From an uncultured Prochlorococcus sp. (GTDB lineage Bacteria; Cyanobacteriota; Cyanobacteriia; PCC-6307; Cyanobiaceae): DNA of 64,000 nucleotides. The stretch lies in NCBI GenBank assembly GCA_902525075.1, contig CABZFV010000004.1:32981-96980 (forward strand), in the 5' to 3' direction. How positions within the stretch are numbered: position 1 is the stretch's first letter; each line of letters begins with the position of its first letter. Position numbers and translations under genes: made by a program. A model generated the notes under the pieces. That model was not told where the DNA came from. It was given only the letters and a program-made list of their open reading frames with translations, and searched no databases. Of this stretch, positions 35,614 through 44,047 are shown in pieces.

Positions 35614-35646
35614 ATAAATAAAATCAAAAAATCATTACTTTCAATT

Positions 35647-37284
35647 CTATGTAATTACTGTCGGAGTTTCCATTTGAGTAAGTTTTGAAATGTTCAATAA
35701 AGTATCTAAATCATCTATTAGAGGTTTCAAAGCGATCTGAGGATTTAACGAAAGATTCTGTTGAGGATCGAAAAATTTCTCAAAGTAAAGTCTTAATGTT
35801 GCACCCTTAGTTCCAGTTCCGGAAAGGCGCACAATTACTCGAGAATTATCATCAAGGACCAATCTTAAACCTTGATTTTCACTTATGGAATTATCAACGG
35901 GATCTAAATATGAAAAGTTATCTGCAACTTTAACTAAATGGCCAGCAAAACTATTTCCTTTTAAATTTTCGAGCATTGAAGTTAGATTACCAAAGATTTG
36001 ATTAGCAATATTTGAAGGAATTGACTCATAATCATGTCTTGAATAATAATTCCTACCAAATTGTTTCCAATGATTCTGCATCAAATCAGTTACAGAACAT
36101 TTTTTCTCAGCTAAAACTTGTAACCAATACAAAACTGCCCATAGTCCATCTTTCTCTCTCACATGATTACTACCTGTTCCGAAACTTTCTTCTCCACATA
36201 AAGTAATTAAATTAGAATCTAAAAGATTTCCAAAAAACTTCCAACCAGTAGGTGTCTCGAAACAAGGTATATTTAATGCTCGAGCAACATTATCAACCGC
36301 TGAGCTTGTTGGCATGGATCGTGCCACACCAGTAATACCATCTTTATAACCAGGGACACATTTTGTGTTAGCAGTTATGACTGCAAGGCTATCACTGGGA
36401 TTTACAAAACATCCACTTCCTAAAATCATATTCCTATCTCCATCTCCATCGCATGCAGCACCAAAACTATAAGATTTTTTATTTAATAACAAATCAGCCA
36501 AGTGGGATGCGTAAGTAAGATTAGGATCAGGATGTAAACCTCCAAAATCTTTTAATGGGTTACCATTCATGACACAATCAGGAGCAAGACCCATTTTTTC
36601 AACAAAAATATTTTTTGCATATGGGCCTGTAACCGCGTTCATTGCATCAAAGATTAACGAGAAGTCTTTTTTTAAAAAATCACTAATTTGATCAAAATCA
36701 AAAATTTTCTCCATCAAATTAGAATAATCTGTTAATCCATCAATAATTTCTAAGATAGTTTCGTCGTAAAAATAAGTCCCATATTCACAAAAATCAGGTA
36801 ATTGAATTTTACAAATTTTATAACTAGTTAGTAATTGTGAAGCCTTGAAAATCTTATTAGTAATTATCTCAGGAGCCGGGCCACCATTAGAGATATTCAA
36901 TTTCACTCCAAAGTCACCATCAATCCCACCAGGATTATGGCTTGCAGAAAGAATAATTCCACCAATAGCGTTTTCTTTTCTAATTAAATGTGATGTCGCA
37001 GGAGTAGATAATAAACCGAATTTTGGAACAATAACCTTTTGAACTTTATGAGCAATACATATTTGGACAATTTTTTCTATTGCTTCAATATTGCCATATC
37101 TGCCATCACCACCAACTACTAATGTTGAACCTTTTAAATCTTCTAATGATTGTAAGATTGCTTCAATAAAAACTTCTAGATAATGTTCTTCCTGAAACTT
37201 TAAAGTACTTTTTCTTAATCCAGAAGTACCTGGTTTTTGATCTAGAAAAGGAGAATTGATATTAATTACACTAACTTGATTCAT
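35647..37284 (-). CDS. pgm: phosphoglucomutase
   Basis: A 545-residue alpha-D-phosphohexomutase interconverting glucose-1- and glucose-6-phosphate for glycogen and sugar metabolism. The phosphoserine loop ILSASHNPGGIDGDFGVK (near residue 130), the Mg site DGDGDRNMI (near 285) and the sugar-binding GEESFGTGSNHVREKDGLW (near 365) are all intact. The C-terminal RLSGTGTKGATLRLYFE phosphate site is present. Full length for the eukaryotic-like alpha-PGM class. Confidence 0.95.
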   Translation of the reverse strand: MNQVSVININSPFLDQKPGTSGLRKSTLKFQEEHYLEVFIEAILQSLEDLKGSTLVVGGDGRYGNIEAIEKIVQICIAHKVQKVIVPKFGLLSTPATSHLIRKENAIGGIILSASHNPGGIDGDFGVKLNISNGGPAPEIITNKIFKASQLLTSYKICKIQLPDFCEYGTYFYDETILEIIDGLTDYSNLMEKIFDFDQISDFLKKDFSLIFDAMNAVTGPYAKNIFVEKMGLAPDCVMNGNPLKDFGGLHPDPNLTYASHLADLLLNKKSYSFGAACDGDGDRNMILGSGCFVNPSDSLAVITANTKCVPGYKDGITGVARSMPTSSAVDNVARALNIPCFETPTGWKFFGNLLDSNLITLCGEESFGTGSNHVREKDGLWAVLYWLQVLAEKKCSVTDLMQNHWKQFGRNYYSRHDYESIPSNIANQIFGNLTSMLENLKGNSFAGHLVKVADNFSYLDPVDNSISENQGLRLVLDDNSRVIVRLSGTGTKGATLRLYFEKFFDPQQNLSLNPQIALKPLIDDLDTLLNISKLTQMETPTVIT

Positions 37285-37316
37285 ATTTTTAAGAAACTTC
37301 CAAAAATCTAACTAAA

Positions 37317-37487
37317 TTAATGAGGCATTTCGGAAGTTCTTAACATAGCGATAAACCATAATGAAGAAATTAATAATGCACTAAGGATTCCGTAGTTAAC
37401 ACCAAATTTAGAAATTGTAATTGGAACTATTAGTGGAAACGTTAATGCCCCAAACAATGGAGTAAAAGCTACAATTTTTTTCAACAT
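37317..37487 (-). CDS. 56-residue membrane protein of unknown function
   Basis: A minus-strand ORF starting MLKKIVAFTPLFGALTFPLI, with two hydrophobic spans (about 4-24 and 30-48, NYGILSALLISSLWFIAML) separated by SKFG, and a short tail RTSEMPH. It fits between DUF4912 and pgm with small gaps on both sides and runs in the same direction. No family recognised; composition and gap-filling position support coding. Confidence 0.6.
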   Translation of the reverse strand: MLKKIVAFTPLFGALTFPLIVPITISKFGVNYGILSALLISSLWFIAMLRTSEMPH

Positions 37488-37499
37488 TAATTTAATTTA

Positions 37500-38585
37500 T
37501 TAAAACCATTCAGTCTCAGCATTATCTTTTTCATTAGTATCGTCAAGTGGTGTAGTTCTATCAAATTTCATTGATATACTTTTTTCTTGCTCACCAGACA
37601 CATCAACTGCTTTAATATCATATTTTTGAGTCCCGTCTCTAAATGGAACTTGAATTCTAAAAGTACCATCTGCAGCAAGAGGTACATCTTCTCCCCCTAT
37701 TGTCAGTTTTGCAGAAGGCTCTGTAGCTCCATAAACAATTAATTCAGCATCAGCAACGAGCCAAAAAGATCTATTTTTAACAATTCCGCTTCCAGAATCA
37801 TTTAAACCTGATGACCATTTACCAGCACCTGAGTATGTAAGATTATCATTGAGGTTTGTTGAATTTACATTTTCCATAAATTCTTCAGAACCAACTTTTC
37901 TTCTGAGAGGAGTATTTGTTGCTGCTTGGTATAACCTTTCATGCATACCATTTTGTTCTGAAACAACAGGATGAGAAATATCTGGGGTTGACTCAAAAGT
38001 AGAATCTAAATTAAAAGGTACAAATTTATCAAGAATCTGCTCAGAAGGATGAGACCCAGGAACATGACCTATCGAAGAAAAAGCCAATGACATCCAGTTA
38101 AAACCATATTTGTAACCTAATTCAACTTTATAATCTCTATCTGCAAGTGGAATTGGCAAGTACCACTCGGTACTGTAACTATCAACTGCTATCTCCCTTA
38201 GTGTTCCTTGATTCAAATTGCTTCCTTCAGAACCAGATGCATCAAATAATCGTAAACATAATTTATTAGCTCCCAAAGATTGTGCTTTTTCTCTATCTGC
38301 ATCGGAAATTTGCCAAAAAACATAAGCCCAATCTGGATCTCGGGGTAAGAAAACTACATTTGTTTTAACTTCTTCACTACTGTTGAAATATTTGGACTCA
38401 TAGGTTTCTTCAGGTTTTGAGTCAGGAGGTGTAGTGTATGTTTTCTTTGTAGATTTTTCTTGAAATTTAAGAATTAAATCAACTAAGACAGCTTTTGTTT
38501 TGCGACTGTAAAGCGGAACCGATAATTTACTTGCTTCTTGACGTAATTGTCTGAGGGTTAGTGAGAGTAATTGATCTTTATTCAT
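37500..38585 (-). CDS. DUF4912 protein with N-terminal SAP/Rho-N-like helix pair
   Basis: A 361-residue protein. Residues 1-35 (DQLLSLTLRQLRQEASKLSV with KTKAVLVDLIL) look like a SAP or Rho-N nucleic-acid-binding hairpin. Residues 65-180 match DUF4912 (VVFLPRDPDWAYVFWQISDA). A Ser/Asn-rich middle follows, and a C-terminal beta domain (SFWLVADAELIVYGATEPSA, FRIQVPFRDG) is Ig-like. The start is ATG 38585; a GTG five codons upstream would add MADGI only. The role is unknown. Confidence 0.8.
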   Translation of the reverse strand: MNKDQLLSLTLRQLRQEASKLSVPLYSRKTKAVLVDLILKFQEKSTKKTYTTPPDSKPEETYESKYFNSSEEVKTNVVFLPRDPDWAYVFWQISDADREKAQSLGANKLCLRLFDASGSEGSNLNQGTLREIAVDSYSTEWYLPIPLADRDYKVELGYKYGFNWMSLAFSSIGHVPGSHPSEQILDKFVPFNLDSTFESTPDISHPVVSEQNGMHERLYQAATNTPLRRKVGSEEFMENVNSTNLNDNLTYSGAGKWSSGLNDSGSGIVKNRSFWLVADAELIVYGATEPSAKLTIGGEDVPLAADGTFRIQVPFRDGTQKYDIKAVDVSGEQEKSISMKFDRTTPLDDTNEKDNAETEWF

Positions 38586-38600
38586 GATCCCATCGGCCAC

Positions 38601-38872
38601 TTTAAAATCTCCATTTTTGTTTGGGATCAGTATGTTCTTTTTTTTTAGGAATTGTGTGTCTTTTTGGCCTGTCGTCAGGATCCTCTGACTACTAAAAAAT
38701 TCTCAAAATTGATATTTATCTTCAAAACAGTTGGTATCAAAGAAATTGATTAATTTTCAGATCTTTTTAAAATGTAAATTAATTTTCTTTTTTTTTAAAT
38801 TTTATTACCTGAATTTGTTAACGACTCAACAAAAATATATTTTTTCTTCGGGATCATTTAATAAAAGGGAAT
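38601..38872. other. noncoding stretch with compact inverted repeat
   Basis: About 270 bases lie between the DUF4912 start and the end of the next minus-strand gene. The region is strongly AT-rich except for a short GC-rich patch near 38667-38689 containing GTCAG (38674-38678) and CTGAC (38685-38689) around GATCCT. I find no convincing ORF: a plus-strand frame here is F/L/K-rich, low-complexity and runs antisense into the next gene. The patch may belong to a 5' leader or small RNA for the DUF4912 gene. Confidence 0.35.
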
Positions 38873-39226
38873 TCAGCGTTTTTCAACTAGAAGTACTAAA
38901 TCATCTATCTCTAAATCCTCAATACTTTTACCTATTTTTTTTGAAAAAGTACTTAATTTTTTCGAAGTTGATTCTAACTGCTCATAAAAAAGATCACTAA
39001 ATTTTTTATCATCAAATTTTTTAGATTGGTTATCACACCATTCTCTCAGGGGATTTTTATTTTGATATTCCAAACTATTATCTAAATTGATAATTTTCAA
39101 AATCTGAAGGCAATGAGCGAGAATTCTTAAATGATGTTTTTCCATTATAGGTAGATCAAGATTATCAATTTCTTGAATAGTTTCTATGTTTAATGGGTTA
39201 GACAAGGGATCAAGATGATTAGACAT
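38873..39226 (-). CDS. conserved protein of unknown function, 117 aa
   Basis: A soluble acidic protein, helical throughout (PIMEKHHLRILAHCLQILKI in the middle, FSDLFYEQLESTSKKLSTFS later). I recognise no domain. It is divergent from sufB, sitting where other cyanobacteria keep the SufR repressor gene, but it has no winged-helix or Fe-S cysteine motif (only two scattered Cys) and is far too short to be SufR. Any link to Fe-S assembly is position only. Confidence 0.65.
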   Translation of the reverse strand: MSNHLDPLSNPLNIETIQEIDNLDLPIMEKHHLRILAHCLQILKIINLDNSLEYQNKNPLREWCDNQSKKFDDKKFSDLFYEQLESTSKKLSTFSKKIGKSIEDLEIDDLVLLVEKR

Positions 39227-39262
39227 TAATTTTTAGTTTTAATAAAGGAAAAAAACTCAATA

Positions 39263-39290
39263 TTGGGGGTATCTTTCGTTAGAGTATATA
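39263..39290 (+). promoter_or_regulatory. candidate promoter of the suf operon
   Basis: TTGGGG at 39263-39268 and TATATA at 39285-39290 are separated by 16 bases, giving a sigma-70-like promoter whose transcript would begin near 39298, about 25 bases before the sufB ATG at 39323. A perfect 8-base palindrome CAATATTG (39258-39265) overlaps the -35 element and could be a regulator site. Both are read from sequence only. Confidence 0.4.
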
Positions 39291-39322
39291 AAGCTAATTG
39301 TAATAAGTTATTTTTGGATAAC

Positions 39323-40765
39323 ATGGTCAACGAAAATTTAGTTAAAGATGTAGTAAAAGAGCCTTACAAATATGGTTTCGTTACTGATATTGAGACTGAA
39401 AAAATAGAAAAGGGATTAAATGAAGATATCATAAAATTAATTTCACAGAAAAAAGAAGAGCCAAGATTTCTTCTTGATTTTAGATTACAAGCCTTTAAAA
39501 AATGGCAAAAAATGAAAGAGCCTGATTGGGCAGCATTAGGATATAAAAAAATTGATTATCAAGATATTATTTATTACTCTGCTCCTAAACAAAAAGAAAA
39601 AATTTCCAGTTTAGATGAAGTTGATCCCAAACTTCTTGAGACTTTTGACAAATTAGGAATACCCCTCACGGAGCAAAAAAAACTCACAAATGTAGCAGTA
39701 GATGCTGTCTTTGATAGTGTTTCCATAGCCACAACTTTTAGAGAAGAACTTGCTGAGCATGGAGTTATATTTTGCTCAATTAGTGAAGCAGTAAAAAATC
39801 ACGCGGATTTGATTGAAAAATATTTAGGTACAGTAGTACCAGCTAGTGATAATTATTTTGCAGCACTAAATTCTGCAGTTTTTAGTGATGGTTCTTTTGT
39901 TTATATACCAAAAGGTGTTACCTGCCCTATGGATCTATCTTCCTACTTCAGAATTAATAGTGGAGATTCAGGACAATTCGAAAGAACACTAATCATTGCT
40001 GAAGAATCGAGTTCTGTAAGTTATCTAGAAGGTTGTACTGCTCCAATGTTTGATACAAATACCCTGCATGCAGCAGTTGTAGAGCTTATAGCATTAGACG
40101 ATGCCTCAATAAAATATTCAACAGTGCAAAATTGGTATGCTGGTGATGAGGAAGGTGTTGGCGGAATTTTTAATTTTGTCACCAAGAGAGGAAAATGTTT
40201 AGGTAAGAGAAGTAAAATAAGCTGGTCTCAAGTTGAAACAGGGTCTGCAATTACATGGAAATATCCTAGCTGTCTTCTTTTAGGAGAAGAATCTGTAGGA
40301 GAATTTTATTCAGTGGCTCTCACCAATAATCTTCAGCAAGCAGATACCGGTACAAAAATGATCCATATTGGTCCTAAGACCAAATCAACTATTGTTAGCA
40401 AAGGTATTAGTGCTGGTAACTCAAAAAATAGCTACAGAGGTCTTGTCAAAATGGGAACAAAAGCTACAGGATCAAGAAATTACAGTCAATGTGATTCAAT
40501 GTTAATAGGGGATCAAGCTTCTGCAAATACATTCCCTTACATCAAATCTCAACAACCCAATTCTGAAATTGAGCATGAAGCAAGTACATGTAGAATTTCA
40601 GAAGACCAACTTTTTTATCTCCAAAGCAGAGGTATAGAGTTTGAGGAGGCAGTATCTATGATGGTCAGCGGTTTTTGCAGAGATGTATTTAATCAATTAC
40701 CTATGGAATTTGCTGCTGAAGCAGATAAGTTACTGGCACTTAAACTAGAGGGATCAGTAGGTTAA
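39323..40765 (+). CDS. sufB: Fe-S cluster scaffold subunit SufB
   Basis: A 480-residue protein, the scaffold of the SufBC2D complex on which Fe-S clusters are built. The family hallmarks are [40 protein letters not shown], the [20 protein letters not shown] beta-helix and [20 protein letters not shown] with [20 protein letters not shown] near the end. I use ATG 39323 ([11 protein letters not shown]); the frame is open back to a TTG at 39263, but that stretch contains the likely promoter and gives an atypical N-terminus. Confidence 0.95.
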   Translation: MVNENLVKDVVKEPYKYGFVTDIETEKIEKGLNEDIIKLISQKKEEPRFLLDFRLQAFKKWQKMKEPDWAALGYKKIDYQDIIYYSAPKQKEKISSLDEVDPKLLETFDKLGIPLTEQKKLTNVAVDAVFDSVSIATTFREELAEHGVIFCSISEAVKNHADLIEKYLGTVVPASDNYFAALNSAVFSDGSFVYIPKGVTCPMDLSSYFRINSGDSGQFERTLIIAEESSSVSYLEGCTAPMFDTNTLHAAVVELIALDDASIKYSTVQNWYAGDEEGVGGIFNFVTKRGKCLGKRSKISWSQVETGSAITWKYPSCLLLGEESVGEFYSVALTNNLQQADTGTKMIHIGPKTKSTIVSKGISAGNSKNSYRGLVKMGTKATGSRNYSQCDSMLIGDQASANTFPYIKSQQPNSEIEHEASTCRISEDQLFYLQSRGIEFEEAVSMMVSGFCRDVFNQLPMEFAAEADKLLALKLEGSVG

Positions 40766-40786
40766 TTAATCAATTTCTAAACTGAA

Positions 40787-41572
40787 ATGCAAAGTAAAAT
40801 GAAAGAATCAGATCCAATTTTAGAAGTTGATAATCTCTCTGCATCTACTGATAATCTTCCAATTTTAAAAGGGGTTTCACTTACTGTCTATCCTGGAGAA
40901 ATCCATGCCATTATGGGAAGAAATGGATGTGGCAAAAGTACTTTTTCGAAAATAATTGCAGGACATCCCTCGTATACTATTACTAATGGCGAAATAAAAT
41001 TTTTAGGTGAAAACATCAACTCTCTAGAACCTGAAGAGAGATCTCAATCAGGAATTTTTCTTGGTTTTCAATATCCAATTGAGATTCCAGGTGTTAGTAA
41101 TCTTGAATTTCTTAGAGTTTCAACAAATGCTAGAAGGAAATTTCTAAACAAAGAAGAATTGGATACTTTTGATTTTGAAGAATTAGTTAAAGAAAAGTTA
41201 GAAATTGTGAAAATGGATCAGGCATTCCTTTCAAGGAGTGTAAATCAAGGCTTTTCCGGAGGTGAAAAAAAAAGAAATGAGATTCTGCAAATGGCTTTAC
41301 TTGAGCCCAAGATAGCAATATTAGATGAGACCGATTCTGGTCTAGATATCGATGCTCTAAGAATAGTGGCATCAGGAATTAAAAGAATATCTAATGCACA
41401 AACTGGAATTATACTTATTACCCACTATCAAAGATTATTAGATGAAATTAAACCAAATTATGTCCATGTTATGTCAGACGGACAAATCATAAAAACTGGT
41501 GAAAGCGATCTTGCTCTAGAGCTTGAGAAGAAAGGGTATGAATGGACTGATAACTTTATAAAAGAGACCTAA
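40787..41572 (+). CDS. sufC: Fe-S assembly ATPase SufC
   Basis: A 261-residue ABC-type ATPase that drives conformational change of SufBD. It has Walker [10 protein letters not shown] (about 45-53), Q-loop [12 protein letters not shown], the variant signature [14 protein letters not shown], Walker [15 protein letters not shown] (SufC-specific DETDSGLD) and the switch His in [10 protein letters not shown]. It starts 21 bases after sufB. An internal ATG four codons in (MKESDP) is an equally good start. Confidence 0.95.
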   Translation: MQSKMKESDPILEVDNLSASTDNLPILKGVSLTVYPGEIHAIMGRNGCGKSTFSKIIAGHPSYTITNGEIKFLGENINSLEPEERSQSGIFLGFQYPIEIPGVSNLEFLRVSTNARRKFLNKEELDTFDFEELVKEKLEIVKMDQAFLSRSVNQGFSGGEKKRNEILQMALLEPKIAILDETDSGLDIDALRIVASGIKRISNAQTGIILITHYQRLLDEIKPNYVHVMSDGQIIKTGESDLALELEKKGYEWTDNFIKET

Positions 41573-41576
41573 ATAA

Positions 41577-42794
41577 ATGGAAATTATTGAAAAAATAAAA
41601 ACCAATAAATCGATTGATAATCAAACAGAAATACAAAAAATCTGTCTTGATAAATTACAATCAAGCCCTCTACCCAATCCTAGAAGTGAACAATGGAGAC
41701 TTTCAAATAAATCAAAATTATCAAACTTTTTAGATTACTCAGTGAATGAAAACAACTCAAAATTTGATATACCATATCCGAAAAATTCTGAAAGTAATAT
41801 TAGATTAATAATTGGTGAGAATTGCCAAATTAAGTTAATAGAGAAAAATTATTCAATACGGCAATTAAGTGAGGATGAATTACAAAAATATATCAAAGAA
41901 CAGATATCTTGTTTTAATCAAAACGAAAATTGGAGTGACCTACTAAATCTATCTTTAAGTTGTAAAAATAATATTTTGGGATTAAAAATAAATGGATCAA
42001 AAATTCCTCCTATTGAAATTTTTAGTTATGCATCAAGTAATTCTTTAAACGCAAAAACCCTGATAATATTTTTAGAAAAGAATTGTAATGTTGAATTATT
42101 ACAAGTAAATCTTGGTGAAGACACCTCTTCATTATCTCAATCAACGTTCTTTTATTTAGAAGAAAATAGTTCCCTAAACCATGGCGTTGTTTCTTACGGT
42201 GTAAACAAATCAAATCTATTAAATTCTCTCAATGTAATTCAACAAAAAAATAGCAAATACAATTTAGGATCTCTACATTTTAAATTTAATTATGCAAGAT
42301 TTGAAATTCGTATTAAACAATCTGAAGGAAACGCTAAAACCAATATCAAAGGCATGCAAATAACAAAAAAAGATGAACAAATTTCTACTTATACAAAAAT
42401 AGACTTTGATGGGCCAAATGGATTTCTAGATCAAATAAATAAATCACTCGCTGACGATAAATCACATGCAATATTTGAAGGTTCAATAATTGTTCCGAAA
42501 ATTGCCCAGAAAACTGATGCTTCTCAATTAAGCAGAAATTTACTTCTATCAAATCGCGCACAAATAGATACCAAACCTCAATTAGAAATAATTGCAGATG
42601 ATGTCAAATGCAAACATGGAGCTACAATTTCACAACTAAATGAAGAAGAACTTTTTTATATGCGAACAAGAGGGATCACATTAACAGAAGCAAGTAAACT
42701 ACAATTAAGTTCTTACTTTCAAGAAATAATTTCATTTATTCCCGTTTCAAAAGATAGATGGGATTTGCTTGATAAACTTTTAAATGAAAATTAA
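41577..42794 (+). CDS. sufD: Fe-S assembly protein SufD
   Basis: A 405-residue paralogue of SufB that completes the SufBC2D scaffold and aids iron entry. The N-terminal helices (LPNPRSEQWRLSNKSKLSNF) precede a beta-helix and a well-conserved C-terminal end: DASQLSRNLLLSNRAQIDTK, then IIADDVKCKHGATISQLNEE and FYMRTRGI. The DVKC.HGAT.. motif holds the functional His. It begins four bases after sufC and its stop overlaps the sufS start by one base. Confidence 0.93.
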   Translation: MEIIEKIKTNKSIDNQTEIQKICLDKLQSSPLPNPRSEQWRLSNKSKLSNFLDYSVNENNSKFDIPYPKNSESNIRLIIGENCQIKLIEKNYSIRQLSEDELQKYIKEQISCFNQNENWSDLLNLSLSCKNNILGLKINGSKIPPIEIFSYASSNSLNAKTLIIFLEKNCNVELLQVNLGEDTSSLSQSTFFYLEENSSLNHGVVSYGVNKSNLLNSLNVIQQKNSKYNLGSLHFKFNYARFEIRIKQSEGNAKTNIKGMQITKKDEQISTYTKIDFDGPNGFLDQINKSLADDKSHAIFEGSIIVPKIAQKTDASQLSRNLLLSNRAQIDTKPQLEIIADDVKCKHGATISQLNEEELFYMRTRGITLTEASKLQLSSYFQEIISFIPVSKDRWDLLDKLLNEN

Positions 42795-44047
42795 TGGAAA
42801 CAATTCAAAATTTTCCTGAAATAACAAAGAAAGACTTTCCTCTTTTAAATAAGAACTTAAAAAGGTTTGAGCAAATTATTTATTTAGACCATGCTGCAAC
42901 CACTCAAAAACCAATACAAGTCTTAGAAAAAATTAATGAATACTATAGAAACTTTAATGCCAATGTACATAGAGGCGCACATCAATTAAGTGCTAAAGCG
43001 ACAGAAGAATTTGAAAATGCAAGATATTTAATTAGCAAATATATAAAAGCGAATTCAGCAAAAGAAATTATTTTCACAAGAAATGCTACTGAGGCAATCA
43101 ATCTAGTAGCTAGATCATGGGGCGAATATTCATTAAAAGAAAACGATGAAATTCTCTTATCAATAATGGAGCACCATAGCAATATTGTTCCATGGCAAAT
43201 GGTTGCAGCAAAAAATAAATGCAAATTAAAATTTATAGGTATAGATAAAGATGGGAAATTAGATATAGATGACTTTAAATCAAAACTAACATCTAAAACT
43301 AAACTTGTTAGCCTGGTTCATGTTAGTAATACTCTAGGTTGTTGTAATCCAATCAAAGAAATAACTAAATTAGCTAAACAAAAAGGTTCTTTAGTGTTAA
43401 TAGATGCATGTCAAAGTTTGGCTCATCAAAAACTGGATGTGATTGATCTTAATATAGATTTTTTAGCTGGATCAGGACATAAATTATGCGGTCCAACAGG
43501 TATTGGTTTTCTCTGGTCAAAAAAAGAAATCCTAGAAAAAATTCCTCCTCTCTTTGGAGGTGGCGAAATGATTCAAGATGTTTTTGAAGAGACAAGTACT
43601 TGGGCAGAGCTACCACACAAATTTGAAGCTGGAACTCCAGCAATTGCAGAAGCAATAGGTCTCGCAGAAGCAATCAATTATATAAACAATATTGGATTGA
43701 ATGAAATTCACGAATATGAAAAGACTATTACTAAATATTTATTTGAAAAATTAAATCAAATAGAAAATATTGAAATCATAGGACCATCGCCGGAGATAGA
43801 TCCAGACAGAGCCTCACTTGCCACCTTTTATATAAAGAATATACATTCAAATGATATTGCTGAAATTCTTGATTCAAAAGGAATTTGCATCAGAAGTGGT
43901 CACCATTGCTGTCAACCTCTTCACAGATACATTGGAATTAAATCAACAGCTAGAATCAGCATGAATTTCACAACGAATAAGGAAGAAATTGATATGTTTA
44001 TAGAAAAATTAAAAGATACTATTGATTTTCTAAAAATCAATTCTTAA
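42794..44047 (+). CDS. sufS: cysteine desulfurase SufS
   Basis: A 417-residue PLP enzyme that takes sulfur from cysteine for cluster assembly. PLP lysine K230 is in DFLAGSGHKLCGPTG; the persulfide cysteine C372 is in CIRSGHHCCQPLH (type-II SufS pattern, with an extra Cys at 373). The N-terminal IYLDHAATTQKP and NFNANVHRGAHQLS segments are standard. A SufE partner is not in the window. The ATG overlaps the sufD stop (TAATG); its own end overlaps the S9 peptidase by four bases. Confidence 0.95.
   Translation: METIQNFPEITKKDFPLLNKNLKRFEQIIYLDHAATTQKPIQVLEKINEYYRNFNANVHRGAHQLSAKATEEFENARYLISKYIKANSAKEIIFTRNATEAINLVARSWGEYSLKENDEILLSIMEHHSNIVPWQMVAAKNKCKLKFIGIDKDGKLDIDDFKSKLTSKTKLVSLVHVSNTLGCCNPIKEITKLAKQKGSLVLIDACQSLAHQKLDVIDLNIDFLAGSGHKLCGPTGIGFLWSKKEILEKIPPLFGGGEMIQDVFEETSTWAELPHKFEAGTPAIAEAIGLAEAINYINNIGLNEIHEYEKTITKYLFEKLNQIENIEIIGPSPEIDPDRASLATFYIKNIHSNDIAEILDSKGICIRSGHHCCQPLHRYIGIKSTARISMNFTTNKEEIDMFIEKLKDTIDFLKINS

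Noticed and set aside
38731..39000. Plus-strand open frame of 89 codons opposite the sufB-divergent gene
   Set aside because: Low-complexity F/L/K composition, non-ATG start and antisense to a better-looking 117-residue gene; treated as a shadow.
39263..39322. TTG-started 20-residue extension of SufB
   Set aside because: It overlaps the likely suf promoter and is not typical of SufB N-termini.
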